NCBI RefSeq assembly: GCF_029227915.1
Contig: NC_079884.1
Location: 9,362,001 to 9,426,000, forward strand
Source of the DNA: Hydractinia symbiolongicarpus
Lineage: Eukaryota; Cnidaria; Hydrozoa; Anthoathecata; Hydractiniidae
DNA: 64,000 nt
Direction of reading: 5' to 3'
The position numbers and the translations under genes were made by a program. Every line of letters begins with the position of its first letter. The first letter of the stretch is position 1. The notes under the pieces are model-generated. The model did no database searches. It saw nothing but the letters and a program-made list of their open reading frames with translations, and was not told the origin of the DNA. This document shows, in pieces, positions 19,808 to 33,500 of the stretch.

Positions 19808-21838
19808 GGGCACTAGCGAAGCGCTTTGCAGGGATAAATTTTCAGCTTGTTTTCTTTTGTCTCGATAGCCTAAATAAATTTAATGGTCAGTTTTTCATAG
19901 CTATTCTGGTTAGTGCTGCGACTAGACAATCTCTCAAAAAAACGCGCTACGCAAAATTTCAGTCGAAAGTTAGATTATACGTAGCGTATACACATGTTTG
20001 AGGAAAAGAAATTTTAAATTTCAGCAATCTATAATATAACACAATAGTGCATAGACTGGCTAAATTTATATTTTTTACCGTTATTTATTTATTCAAACAT
20101 CATATTGGTGATTTTCTTGTTTTTTTCAAAGGTTTTGTTGGCAAGTGCAAACTTTTGTAATTTTTGAGATGATGTATACCATGTGTTTCCAAATTCTGAG
20201 AAAAGTCTATTCATCTTCAGTTTAGATATCGTTGCGGAACATCTTAATGAATAAAGTGGGTATGGAAAAGAACTCTTACACACGTACTCTTTTGTTCTAT
20301 GCTTCACGATACATACATGATGATGATATGAAAGCGTTGTTTAACAGCCATCCAAGCAATACTATCGATGCAGCATAATTGCAAAAAGTTGCTAAAAAAT
20401 CATCCCACAAAAAGAATGATTTTCAAAGCATTTTATCCACACATCCTCTGTTCCACCGACCACAAAATGGCCGACTAATGGAAAAAATCACACAGAAGCG
20501 CAAAATGCCATGGTCGATCATGCAAAGCCATAATAAATATCATTACATTATTTTTAAAGGTGGGAGGTTCTTTGACAGTACCATTAAACAAAAAAGAAGC
20601 TGTGGTACAGGACTTCAATTTTTGCACACGGAAATGCTGCATATGCCAGTTTGGTTGAATATCATCTTTAGCGTTATTACAGATGTAGGCATTGCGGACA
20701 ATGACAAAGATGATGTTGCTAACGATCTTGGTATTTCAGTTGCTTGAAGTTTAAGAAGCCATAACATTTGTTTTTATAAAAAATTTTACACTGTATTCAT
20801 GTCAATTTGGGTTTGGACGTATAGGTTTTTTTTGCGTTGTTTGTTTTGTTCTTGTATGAATAGTGAGAGTAGAGTCAAATTTTGAAAACGTTTCTTCCGA
20901 CAAAACATGTAGTGACTTTATTTTTAATTATATTCTTACGCATATAAAACTATACTATGAACTATATCATAAAAATTAGTGATTTTCATTATTTACGTCA
21001 GGTTCATTGGTTTTGAAAAGCACGTAAAGCACGTTAGCACGGACGCACGCGGAGCACGTAATTTAGCAGACTCCTATCATTATTAGTGCACTTTGACAAA
21101 AAGAAATAAAAATTAGCTAGAAAGACATAAGTTGAGGCGTAGCAATAAGGTTAAGTTGGTGTTCAAACTGCACTGCTTGATGTTTCTTGAAGTTAAGTGA
21201 TATTAGAAATGAGTTTTTATGATCCTATTTTTAGCATTAAGGCACTCGCCCACCTATATACCGAATTACTGCGCGAATAAAGCTAAAATAAGATATATAA
21301 GAAAAACTACATTGAGACAGACACACCCAGTTTTAAAAATTAGTCCAGCCTTGTTTAGTTAAATAAAGTTTCTAGCAAACACAAAAAAAAAACTTTTTAA
21401 CGAATTGTTTTTTAATATTATAGGGTTTATTTAAATGAGCTACATTATTTTTGCTGTGCTAGTAGCTATATAAATCTTGCATGACATGCTAGCAATTATT
21501 CTCTGATCAGGTCTGTGATATTTTTAAGACAATAGTAAAAACCTGTAATGTAACTAGTTACCAAAATAAGGTTTCTTTCTCTTTTGACTGCTAACTTCTT
21601 GAGATGAGCTTGAAGCAATTAATAAAAACAAGTTTAGGTCTCGGGCTTTGATAATATACACACTTATACATACACTGTCGATACTGAGTGTCCTTTCTTA
21701 AAGTAATTGTAAAATCAATATATCGCCCCACTTTAAAAAGTGATTAATTCTCTGCGTGCTGCATGTTTTTCCTAGCAAATGTCTTACGCTCTGCGGGGGA
21801 TTTAAAAATTTGTCCCTACAAGCGCTTTGCTAGTGCCC
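19808..21838. mobile_element. 2.03-kb DNA transposon remnant with ~35-base inverted ends
   Basis: GGGCACTAGCGAAGCGCTTT at 19808 is mirrored by GGGCACTAGCAAAGCGCTTG (reverse complement) ending at 21838. Similarity continues into an AGGGA(T/C)AAATTTT block. Inside is a 122-residue open frame (20379-20747) without a known domain. No clear target duplication is visible. It lies where an intron of the ubiquitin/ankyrin gene would be. Confidence 0.45.
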
Positions 21839-22299
21839 GGTATGAAACTCCGTAATGAAGTTTAAAAATTCAACAAAGAAATTAGAGATTCATGAATATT
21901 GGAAATATAACGAACTTTCTGGTATTTTACTTGGTCAAGAAAATTTTGTCTACCCTAATTTTGTCACCTTCTCAAAATTTCCGCACTTTCGATCGACAAA
22001 GAATTTAGACGTTATTTGTCATCGTTTTAGAAAATAGTTAATGACGTTAACAAGTGAAAGCGAATGAATTTTGGAACATTTACCAATACCCAGAAACTGA
22101 CCTTAAAATTATGCACGAAAAAAAAAAACGAACAAAGAAATTATTGGCGTCTCTATAAAATTTTCTTGAAACATTTCTCAGCCTAATTTTCATGCATAAA
22201 TCTACACAAAATGTGGGCTCATAAAGAATGCACAGGATAGACTGTAAACACATCACTAGAGGGGTTAAAAACATTATTCGAAATAAGAAAAGTACTTAC

Positions 22300-23448
22300 A
22301 TAATAACTCACAACAACTTATCTGACCACGCGAGACTGCTACACAAAGCGCGTCTTTGCCAGAATGAAAACATGCTCGACAATTAACACCAGTTTTTAAT
22401 AATTTTTCCACCAAAATAGCATTACCATGATAACATGCAATCAATAACGCTGACAATGCTTTGTTATGATCGTATCTAATTTCGTAGCGACACGATGCTA
22501 GAATTTCTTTATGTAATGCTAAAAAAAAGTAATAAAATACGAAAATTAAGAACGACTAGAGGAATTTCACAGCTCTTCACCGGTCCTACACATCAGCTAA
22601 AGCGAACTCTCGCAGCTTTTCAACGACGAAACATTCGACAGGAGATGCTGTTTTGAAAACTGCCATCGTGCAAAAATTTATGAACAGAATATTGTAGTTA
22701 TTAAAAACACTGACTGCTTTAGAGCAGCATTCCGGAAATGCATTGGAGAAATCTCTGTAGCTTAACATTTTCAAAAATCAAGAATTTAAAGATTAGCTAT
22801 CAAGAAACTGTTAAAATGCGTTTTGCTATCCATAATCGCGTGAAAAATTAAAAACTCCTGAAGGTTGCTTAGCGGTAAAGTTTGGTACTCAACAGGTGTC
22901 TAGTCGAGTTTAGCATAATGTAAACCATACCTTCCCAATCACCGTCACGTGACGCCTGGATTAAATTTTTATTGGTTTTCCACCCACGTGCTTTGATATG
23001 CGCATCAGACAGAATATGAAAATAACTGAGAGGTTTACTGTCTAACAATGGACACTCATCAAGATAAAACAACTCCAGTAGATGACTAAAAAAATGCGGT
23101 TAGATCGTATGAGCTGCAAAATATTTTCAGTAAAAAACCTACCCCCATCAGTGGTTCTTAGGTGGCAAAATGTGTCGCGTCACCAAAATTTGAAGGGTAC
23201 TCTACTTTTAGACGACAAATGATTTTACCAGCTAACCAAACTACTTACCCAAATTATTTGGCTCAAAATTTTTTTCACAAAGGATTTAACTGATGCATTT
23301 TACGAAGTCGGAACTATACACAACCCTACCTCGGAATGCCAACTAGATCTTCAATTCTTTCTTTAAGTTTGGAAACAGTAAGATTTTTATTAACATTTGT
23401 CACGACTACATTCTCTTTTGTTGTTTCAATGTAAACATATAGTTTCAT
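22300..23448 (-). CDS. Ubiquitin-like plus ankyrin-repeat protein, 5' exons (ANKUB1-like)
   Basis: Three exons join in phase on the minus strand: 23330-23448 from ATG 23448, 22931-23085, and 22300-22518. All have GT-AG borders. The first two encode a ubiquitin-like fold: MKLYVYIETTKENVVV, then a KLKERIEDLVGIP helix and a second-half Leu-rich strand. The third encodes ankyrin-type helices (ALLIACYHGNAILVEKLLKT and ALCVAVSRGQISCCELL). The N-terminal ubiquitin domain followed by ankyrin repeats is the layout of ANKUB1, whose role is unknown. The gene continues toward lower coordinates. The last exon may be 18616-18890, which fits in phase. Orthology is a proposal from domain order, not from alignment. 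Confidence 0.6.
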
Positions 23449-24242
23449 CTTCTTTCCACGTGTTGTAACATCGCTTTTCTACATCCACGAATCTATTTGC
23501 AGGTGTTTTAGCAAAAGACATGCAGCCTTACTTTTCAACAATGACGCCATATTATAATAACGCATATTTGACGTCATATCTAACTTTAAAATAACAAAAA
23601 GTAACCCTGAAGTAAGTTTTCTTTTTGGAATGTGAACAAGCCTTTAACGAGTAAGGCACTGAACAAATGGACTACAAGTATCGATAAAGAAATATATATC
23701 TCATTTGTATATACCCTATATGCACCTTCGAAATAAAATATCTAAGTTTTAAATCTCTAAATAACAAAACTAACAAAAACAAAAGAGTCCTTTCTTGAAA
23801 CAAAAAAGTTTTGAATCGGCAAATGATGACGTCATTTTAGTTTAAGTCAAAAAATCGGGTTGATATAATTAGATATTCGGAACATCCTAGCACAAATCAT
23901 GTTCTCACTATTCTTTATCAGCCATTCGCATTTTGTGAATTCTTGAATGTCCTCTACAAAAAATGAGGAAACTCATAATTAACCATACATTTTATCATCA
24001 GAAAAATCTGTTAAGAGACAAAATTGTTGTAAGAAAAGAAAAATTTAAGTCCCACAAAAATTTAGTTAGATTTTGTCTAAGGTGCACCTTATACTTATTT
24101 CTTAGGTAAAAGTAACAAAGCTCTTCTCTTCACCTGATTTTTAAACAGATTAAAAACACAACAACATTGGGTTTGTAAATTCTTTCAAATCACACTTGTT
24201 TTTCATAAATTAAAACTGTTCAAACGTTTGATTAAACATCAC

Positions 24243-24585
24243 TCACTCTTCATCTTTGTACACACGCAAGTAATGTTCGACAAAATCCGATCTACCCAGG
24301 GCTTGCACAAACTCTTCATCATGGGTGATAATTAGTAATTGAAAATTCTTCTGTTGCATACGAACTTCTATAATACTATAGAAAACGAAAACATTTTTGA
24401 AGTCATCTTGAAGCAAAAAATACAGGAGAAACTAAGGAGAAAACAACATACTCTCGAAGTGAGCTTGCTAAACTCGTGATGTTCGCCTCATCTAAGTTCG
24501 TAGTAGGTTCGTCCAGCGCTAAGATCCCACAGTTGAGACAAAATGTTTCAGCAAGTGCCAAACGAATGATTATAGATGCTAGCAC
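24243..24585 (-). CDS. RAD50: RAD50 copy A last two exons (Walker B, His switch, stop)
   Basis: Exon 31 (24452-24585) holds [20 protein letters not shown], with TNLD following: the end of the signature helix and Walker B. Exon 32 (24243-24375) holds the [13 protein letters not shown] switch and ends VYKDEE followed by TGA at 24243-24245. The signature SAGQK lies in the preceding exon 26399-26461. Confidence 0.93.
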
Positions 24586-27500
24586 CTTAAATTATTGTAA
24601 ATAATTCACACAAATGGTATCTATCACGACACAATAGCAAAGTTGTACATTAAATGCCAGGGATAGTTGTTATACGTACCAAATTAGCAACAAAACACAA
24701 AAACAAAAAGATTAGGAGCAACAATGCAAAACTGTGATTTGGTAGATAACATACGAATTTTTTGCAATCGGCCTACGGTTTTAAATTGAACAAGAAGCCA
24801 TGGGGGCTCTAAGAATTTCCGCGCGCTACCAAAATATTTGATGAAAACCTGCTAATTCGTTGTGTTATTGTGCCAAACATTCGAAGGGGTTTGGTGCATG
24901 AACCTCTGAAGATAAAGCACACCAGTGACATTATATCTTACAACAAACGCAAACAAAACGAATCGTGTCATAATAAACTCACATTTTAAAAGAAATTGCT
25001 AACAAAAAATACAGCCTATCATTCATGGTTAAAAGTCTTGCGATTGAAACGTTTATGGTCTTAAACGGCATTAGTTGACAAAAAATCAAAATTTTGATGT
25101 GACCATCATTTTCAACATACTTTTTTATTAACTGTGTCAATTTTTGTCGAAAATAAAGCAGTTTTAATTTTTGGATAAATTTTGACCTGAAATGACATTT
25201 AGGTGACAAAAAATCAAACTTTTGTACCATCATCATTTTCAGCATACTTTATTTGTTAACTGTGCCAGATTTAGCCGAAAATGAAGTGGTTTTAATATTT
25301 GGACCAATTTTGGCCTAAAATGGCATTTAGGTGACAAAAATCAAAATTTTGATGTCACCATTATGTTCAGCATACTTTTTTTGTTAACTTTTCCAATTTT
25401 TGTTGAAAATGAAGTAGTTTTAATTTTTGGACCAATTTTGGCCTAAAATGACATTTAAGGTGGCAAAAAACAAAAATTTTGATGTCACCATCATGTTCAC
25501 CATACTTTTTTTGTTAATTGTGCCAATTTTTGTCGAAAATAAAGCAGTTTTAATTTTTGGATAAATTTTGACCTGAAATGACATTTAGGTGACAAAAAAT
25601 CAAACTTTTGTACCATCATCATTTTCAGCATACTTTATTTGTTAACTGTGCCAGATTTAGCCGAAAATGAAGTGGTTTTAATTTTTGGACCAATTTTGGC
25701 CTAAAATGGCATTTAGGTGACAAAAATCAAAATTTTGATGTCACCATTATGTTCAGCATACTTTTTTTGTTAACTTTGCCAATTTTTGTTGAAAATGAAG
25801 TAGTTTTAATTTTTGGACCAATTTTGGCCTAAAATGACATTTAGGTAACAAGAAATCAAAAATTTTGATGTCACCATCATGTTCAGCATACTTTATTTGT
25901 TTACTGTGCCAAATTTTGTTAAAAATAAAGTAGTTTTAATTTTTGGACCAATTTTGGCCTGAAATGACATTTAGGTAAGAAGAAATCAAAATTTTGATGT
26001 CACCATCATGTTCAGCATACTTTATTTGTTAACTGTTCCAAATTTTGTTAAAAATAAAGTAGTTCTAATTTTTGGACCAATTTTGGCCTAAAATGACATT
26101 TAGGTGGCAAAAATCAAAATTATTATGTCACCATTATGTTCAGCATACTTCTTTTGTTAACTGTGCCAAATTTTGTCGAAAAACAAATACTAATTTTGGC
26201 CTGAAACGTCATGTAGATGACTTTCCAGTACTTTGGGAGCTTGGGTACGAAGTTTACATCTGTGACGAACCAACGTGAAATCCCAGGGTCGATTTTTTCT
26301 CAAAAAATGCTCCGAAAGAAAAAAACGACGGTTTTAAAGAATTTCCTACGCCTTCGGGCGCGGAAATTCAACAATACATCAATATAATGCGGACTTACTT
26401 TCTGACCAGCACTACATCTACTTCTCATATCGAGACTTGTTCCAGATTTTATCATGCACACCTAAAAATTATGCCCAACCTTATTACGACTGACATAAAA
26501 GCACTGGCCAATTTTACTATGGTTGACATAAGAAGTGGTGAATGGTACTGTGATTTGCCGTAAAGCAATGGTCAATTTTACTATGATTTACATAAAAAGT
26601 GGTTAATGATACTGTGATTTGCTTACTCGATAATTGTATGATCTTCTTGCTTTCGAAGCTCCACTTCCATCATCATCACCCTCAGCTACGATCTCAATGT
26701 TGTCGATATCTACAGAAAAATACAGATGTTACTTATGTTGACACCATCTACAAAATACAGATGACGCTTATACCGACAAATTAGCAAGCGAGAAAATAAA
26801 AAATAACACTAAAAAAACGACAACAAAAAACAACAGAGAGAAACGGAATATCTAAACAAAAAGAAGAATATATGAAAGAAATTTCTTACCGTTTCCTCTG
26901 TACGTTTTTAACCAATATTCTCGAATAATTTTATTTATTTCTTCTAATTTTAAACCATGATATTTCATGATAGCTTTATCCAAAGCTTTATAATACTTAT
27001 CTAAGTCTTGATTAGCCAGTTCTGTAGTTCGCATTTGAATCATCATATCGCAATGTTTTGTTTCAGCGTTCGAATATAAACTGCTATCTAAAAATATTAA
27101 TTTTAGTCTGCTTCACAACTTGTTACAGTTGTACCAGTTATTGTGGAGGGAGAAACAAGTATAATAAATAACAAGTATAAGACCAGATTTTATCCTTAAA
27201 TCGCGATTTTTATGAATTAGAAAAGGTCGTTTTCACTTGATTGCATTTTCAAAATGCTCACGAGTTTATTTGTAAACGCGTGTGTACTTTGAAGACACCT
27301 CTAATTTTGACACACTGTCGGACAGAACTTCGCCAGCCTTTTAATAATAGTTCTGAAATTTTGACAAAGTTTGTTTGTCGAAATTTCTCGCGAAAGACGA
27401 TTTAGTTGCAATATTCCCACGGAGTAATGCAACTTAAATCAAAAAACATGTTACTGTCCAGGACTCTGTCCCCCTCCAACTCTGTGGCGTCACTTTATTG

Positions 27501-30500
27501 GTCATTTTAAAAGGTAAAATATCGAGAATCATGACATTAGCTACTGAACAATCTGATTTTGATTTTTACCCATAATCAACGTCACATTGGGGAAAGAATT
27601 TCACGAAAAGTCTGTACATCTATACCATGTTACATATGCATGATATTTTGTTAGTGAAAACAAAAAGCAACTTACTCAACTCTCTTTTACAACGTGATAC
27701 TTCATCTTCAAATCCTTTTAACTGACCCTCCAGTGTCGCTTTATCTTTTCGGCCATCATTCAAAATACGTTGATATTTTGACTGTTCGTCCCTTACATTC
27801 TGGTAGTCACCATACTCACTTAACTGCTCTCTCAGTTTCTGAATGTTGTCATCAAGTTTTTGTATTTCTTTATTTGTTTTAATTAATTGGATATTATCAT
27901 CAAGTTCCCTCTTTCTTAATTCCTGTTTGGCGAGTTCTTCTTGAATGGAGCATATCTCCTCCTTTTTTCTTTCCCATTCGCTTCTTTTTATTTTTAATCT
28001 CCGCTCAGTTGTTTGGATTTGCTCATTATTGTCATCCACCGCTGTGTCTTTTCCTGAGTCGATAAATCTAGACACAAGGATAATGAAAAAAAAAAAAAGG
28101 AAATCAGAAAAATTAAATCCTGTATATCGAAAAAAAATGAAAAAATTTCAAAAACGACCTAAATGGTAAAAGAGGGGAGTTGGAGAAATACATATGGACA
28201 AATATGTACAAAAATAAAATCAATGACAATTAAACAGTTGAACTAATACTTACCAATAATAGTCACAAAAAATATAGCTAAGTGAAAGTCATCAAAAATA
28301 TAGCTAGGTGACAGTCTTTAAAAGTATAGCTAGGTGACAGTCTTCAAAAGTATAGCTAGGTGACAGTCTTCAAAAGTATAGCTAGGTGACAGTCTTCAAA
28401 AGTATAGCTAGGTGACAGTCTTTAAAAATATAGCTAGGTGACAGTCTTCAAAAGTATAGCTGGGTGACAGTCTTTAAAAGTATAGTCTGGTGACAGTCTT
28501 TAAAAGTATAGTCTGGTGACAGTCTTTAAAAGTATAGCTAGGTGACAGTCTTTAAAAGTATAGCTAGGTGACAGTCTTTAAAAGTATAGCTAGGTGACAG
28601 TCTTCAAAAGTATAGTCTGGTGACAGTCTTTAAAAGTATAGTCTGGTGACAGTCTTTAAAAGTATAGTCTGGTGACAGTCTTTAAAAGTATAGCTAGGTG
28701 ACAGTCTTCAAAAGTATAGTCTGGTGACAGTCTTTAAAAGTATAGTCTGGTGACAGTCTTTAAAAATATAGCTAGGTGACAGTCTTTAAAAGTATAGCTA
28801 GGTGACAGTCTTCAAAAGTATAGTCTGGTGACAGTCTTTAAAAATATAGCTAGGTGACAGTCTTTAAAAATATAGCTAGGTGACAGTCTTCAAAAGTATA
28901 GCTAGGTGACAGTCTTTAAAAGTATAGCTAGGTGACAGTCTTCAAAAGTATAGTCTGGTGACAGTCTTTAAAAATATAGCTAGGTGACAGTCTTCAAAAG
29001 TATAGCTAGGTGACAGTCTTTAAAAGTATAGCTAGGTGACAGTCTTCAAAAGTATAGTCTGGTGACAGTCTTTAAAAGTATAGTCTGGTGACAGTCTTTA
29101 AAAATATAGCTAGGTGACAGTCTTCAAAAGTATAGCTAGGTGACAGTCTTTAAAAGTATAGCTAGGTGACAGTCTTCAAAAGTATAGTCTGGTGACAGTC
29201 TTTAAAAGTATAGTCTGGTGACAGTCTTTAAAAGTATAGTCTGGTGACAGTCTTTAAAAGTATAGCTAGGTGACAGTCTTTAAAAGTATAGTCTGGTGAC
29301 AGTCTTTAAAAGTATAGTCTGGTGACAGTCATCAAAAATATAGCTAGGTGACAGTCTTTAAAAGTATAGTCTGGTGACAGTCTTTAAAAGTATAGCTAGG
29401 TGACAGTCATCAGAACTATAGCTAAGTGGCAGTCATTAAAACTATAGCTACAATCCCGGTCAAAAATAATGGCAGTAAACCCTTTTTTCATGTGTAGCAA
29501 GAGCTTGATAAGTACAAAGCCCCCTTTCCCCCAGTATCAATGTTCAAAAGTTGTGCTAACGCGTTTCCAAACATTGATATTGGGGGAGAGGTGGTAAGAA
29601 AGGATTATACTGCACTTTTTGTAGCTTACTGCCAATATATTTTGACCGGGATTGTAGGTGACAGTCATCAAAAGTATAGCTAGGTGACAGTCATCAGAAC
29701 TATAGCTAAGTGGCAGTCATTAAAACTATAGCTAGGTGACAGTCATCAAAAGCTTAGCTAGGTGACAGTCATCAGAACTATAGCTAAGTGGCAGTCATTA
29801 AAACTATAGCTAGGTGACAGTCATCAAAAGCTTAGCTAGGTGACAGTCATCAGAACTATAGCTAAGTGGCAGTCATTAAAACTATAGCTAGGTGAAAGTC
29901 ATAAAAAGTATAGCTAGGTGACAGTCATCAAAAGCTTAGCTAGGTGACAGTCATCAGAACTATAGCTGGGTGACAGTCATCAGAACTATAGCTGGGTGAC
30001 AGTCTTCAAAAGTATAGTCTGGTGACAGTCATAAAAAGTATAGCTAGGTGACAGTCATAAAAAGTATAGCTAGGTGACAGTCATCAAAAGTATACCGAGC
30101 TGACAACAGATGATGCTACACACTTACCTATTGATTAGTTTAGTAAGCTCCAAAACTTTATTCCCATCGTTCCGAATTTTTTCCAACTTGTTTCTTGTCT
30201 CATTTTCATTTTTTTCTTTGTTTAAAATGACTTCATTTTTCTTTTCATGTTCTCTTTGAACGCTGTCTTTAAGAGGATGTATTTGACCAGCTGCTTCTTT
30301 TATTTCTCGTTCATACATTTGTATAGCAGATGATATTTCTGCTTTCTGAGTTTGTAGTTGAAGTCTTTGTTGAAGTTCTGACTGCAATCTAAGCTGTAAC
30401 AAAAGCAGATATGTCTTATCACATGTTAGCGAGTTGTCGAAAACTTAATCAGGGTTGCCACTCTTTTTATAGAGAAAATTTGAGGAGATTTTCAAAAGAA

Positions 30501-33500
30501 AATATTAAATGGTAAATGGTAAATAATATAACCAGAAGCTCAAACATTAATAAAAAAGAAACAGAGTCGAAAAAGTTTCTTTTAAAAATTGATATTTTGA
30601 CCTTACATTCCAAAGGCCGAACCGATATTTTTGAGAATATTAAATGATTGAAGGTAATGCTATGGGTGAAGAACAGATTATTGATGTACCCGTGTATTAT
30701 TACTATGGATTTCAAAAATAAAAAGATGCGGCGGGTTGTAAAACTAAAATTGAGGAGATTTTAGGAAAATGTACTTAATAAATCTATTTTTGGCAATCCT
30801 CTGCTGGCAAAGTCTAAGCAACACATTTCGTTTCTTACCAGAACCTACCACTCCAACAAGTTCAAAAATGACTTATCAAACTCGCAATGGTGTGTCAATA
30901 ATAGATGAGCATGTCGGATATGTTCATATTTACAAGGTTAGCAAGGTATCTAATGAAAAAAATTATCTAACGTGGCAATGCTATTATGAGCTTAGGGGAA
31001 TGTAACCAGGTGACAATTTAAGTTCTTACGAAATCTTGTCATTATGTCGATGACAAGATGGCACAATGACTTACTTTCTGAGATGTCAATTCATTAACTT
31101 CTTTATCATGAAAAGATAGTTGCTTTTCATATCTCATTAGCTGATCTTTTTTATGTTCGATTTTTCGGCCCAAATTATCAACTTGACTTTGTTTTTCCTG
31201 CACTTCTTCACGTAGTGATTGCATTGTTTTACCGGGCGTAACACCAGATAATTTACTACTTTCGAGATTTAGCTGGCGGTCTAATTCTATAATAAAAACA
31301 TTAACTGAAGTCGCTGGGTTTTATTAAAATTAGCTAGTTATTATACAACTGGGAACAGTAAATCGTCGCAAGAGCCGTATGGGACTTGAATAATCCAAAA
31401 TCGAAATATTTAATATAATTTTTTTTAATGATGATTAATGAGACAGAAAAGCTTTTTGCACTGAAAAATTAAGTAAAAATTGCACTCGTTCCTCAGTAGA
31501 AAATAAAAGTATAGCATATATATCGCGTAGATTAGCCAATCAAACTGCAAGAAAAACTTTTACCATGTAATATAAATATGTGAAAGGGACCATAAAAAAT
31601 TTAAAAATGTCCATTATTTTTTGCGGTACTGTGCTATAGTACCGCGAAAAATATTGGACACTACTTATTGGGAATTTAATTAGAAATTCCTTAGCTACCA
31701 CCTATGCAAAAAACTTTATGGAGTAAAAGAAACAATGACGCACAGAAATTTAGAAAATAATGGCATCGCAAAAAAAAAAAACAAAAAAAAAACGAAGTTT
31801 CTAAAGTAGAAAAGGCATGAACATAAAAATTTGAAAAGCATAAAAAATGTATTTCAGCTGAAAATTTTCATGTACTGATGAAGGTGTAAACAACGAAGCT
31901 TCTGCGAAAGTACGCGCTTATTTTATAGGAATAGATTATATGTTTACAAACTTGCACCTTGTATTTCGAAAAGATAGTCATCCATTTTAGACACATCAGC
32001 CTCCATTGCTCGTGCATTTCTTTCCGAAGATTCAGCCAATGTTTTCGTTGACTCAACCTAAATAATGTAAGTGGAATTTGTCACTATAATCCACCCTCTA
32101 TAAACGCCCCTGTAAAAACAATAAACTTTGTAATATATGCCTCTCTTTGACAGGGAAGTTTGTTGAAGCAGTAAGTGATTGCAGTCAATAACGTAAATAA
32201 GGCAAAATCAAGATTATAATAAGAGAAGTAAACATTAAAAGTGTTTATCTAGAACAAATGTGTTAGGTATTTAAGAGTTTACCGTGAACATCAGCCTTTT
32301 TTTAAAAATTATTTTGTTTTTTGACGATTTAATGGACATTTTTTAACGCATCTTTAACTTTAATATGTTGAAAACCATTGTTTTGCTTGTTTCTGACTCA
32401 AGCTTACCAATATTGTTACTATTTTCTGATATTTTATATACATGGTTGCGGAATACATCAGCGCACAAAATTTAAGATTTTAGAATTTGGCAAAACTGGA
32501 AATTTAAATAAGCGAAAATCAGCTAACTTTAGTTTTCCCAGACATCTCACGTAGGAACTCTGCAGATCAGAACTGTCGCAAACAAGGTTAACAAGCAAGA
32601 TATGAGCAAAGCAATATCACTGATAATGGTTTCTCACTAGCACACGATATACGAAAGCATGCAAATAAAAATAAAAGACGATGTAAACAAACAAATAAAC
32701 AAAAAATGTCATGGCTTGTCATTGAAACACGATACATGAAAGCATACAAATAAAAAAAGAGACAGTGCTATAATCATACAAGGATAAAACAAAGCAATGG
32801 CATGGTTACGCATTAGATCAGTATAGAGCAAAGCGTACAAACGCAAAAAAACTTACCTCCTTCAGATCATGTCTCTCGCTTTCAATTTCTTTTGTTAACT
32901 CACAAACTCTTTCTTTAAGAAGAGGAATCTCATTCAAAAGCGTGTCAACCTAAAATTTATTACACAACAATTCTGTCAACAAAATTTTACTGTTTCGATT
33001 CAAAAGCTTAACTTTATTCTCAGACAGGAACGGAAAATTTCAAAACAAATAATATTTAACAGAATAATATATCTTTGTCAAAACCGCAGGAAATTCATTT
33101 TGTGTTTTTGTTTTGTTCCGGTATAGTTTAAAAAGATTTATTATTAAAATAATGGAGAAAAAGGCAAATGCCAAAAACTTACAACAGATTTCACAGGAGC
33201 TAAGTTCATTAATTTTGAATTTAATTTTTTCTCTTCATCCAACGCCATCCGATTTTCATCTCTTTTCTCGGGAACATTATTCAATTTGTTGCTTAACTAA
33301 AAAAGAACAGGAATGTAGCTGCAAGAAATTAAACACCATCTACAAGTTTTTTTCGAAGGCAGCTCTTGGTTTGATGATTTTTGCAAGAAAAGTGTTTGCT
33401 TTAGTATAACATTAACACATTTATTCCCATTGTTTATATGTTTCAAATTGTCCTTTTGCGAACCACTGTTTGTTAAAGGAGAGGCGAGCTGCGCTGCGGC

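Noticed and set aside
20317-20391. Extra ankyrin-gene exon on the minus strand
   Set aside because: Splice signals and phase would fit, but it lies inside the transposon remnant at 19808-21838 and encodes no clear ankyrin motif.
28262-30096. CRISPR array
   Set aside because: The 26-base units are contiguous, with no unique spacers, and sit in an intron of a eukaryotic gene. This is a satellite.
33113-33409. 98-codon plus-strand frame as a gene
   Set aside because: It is the reverse shadow of a RAD50 exon and its intron. Similar shadows occur at 34359-34652, 36756-37088, 55710-56078 and 63670-63942.
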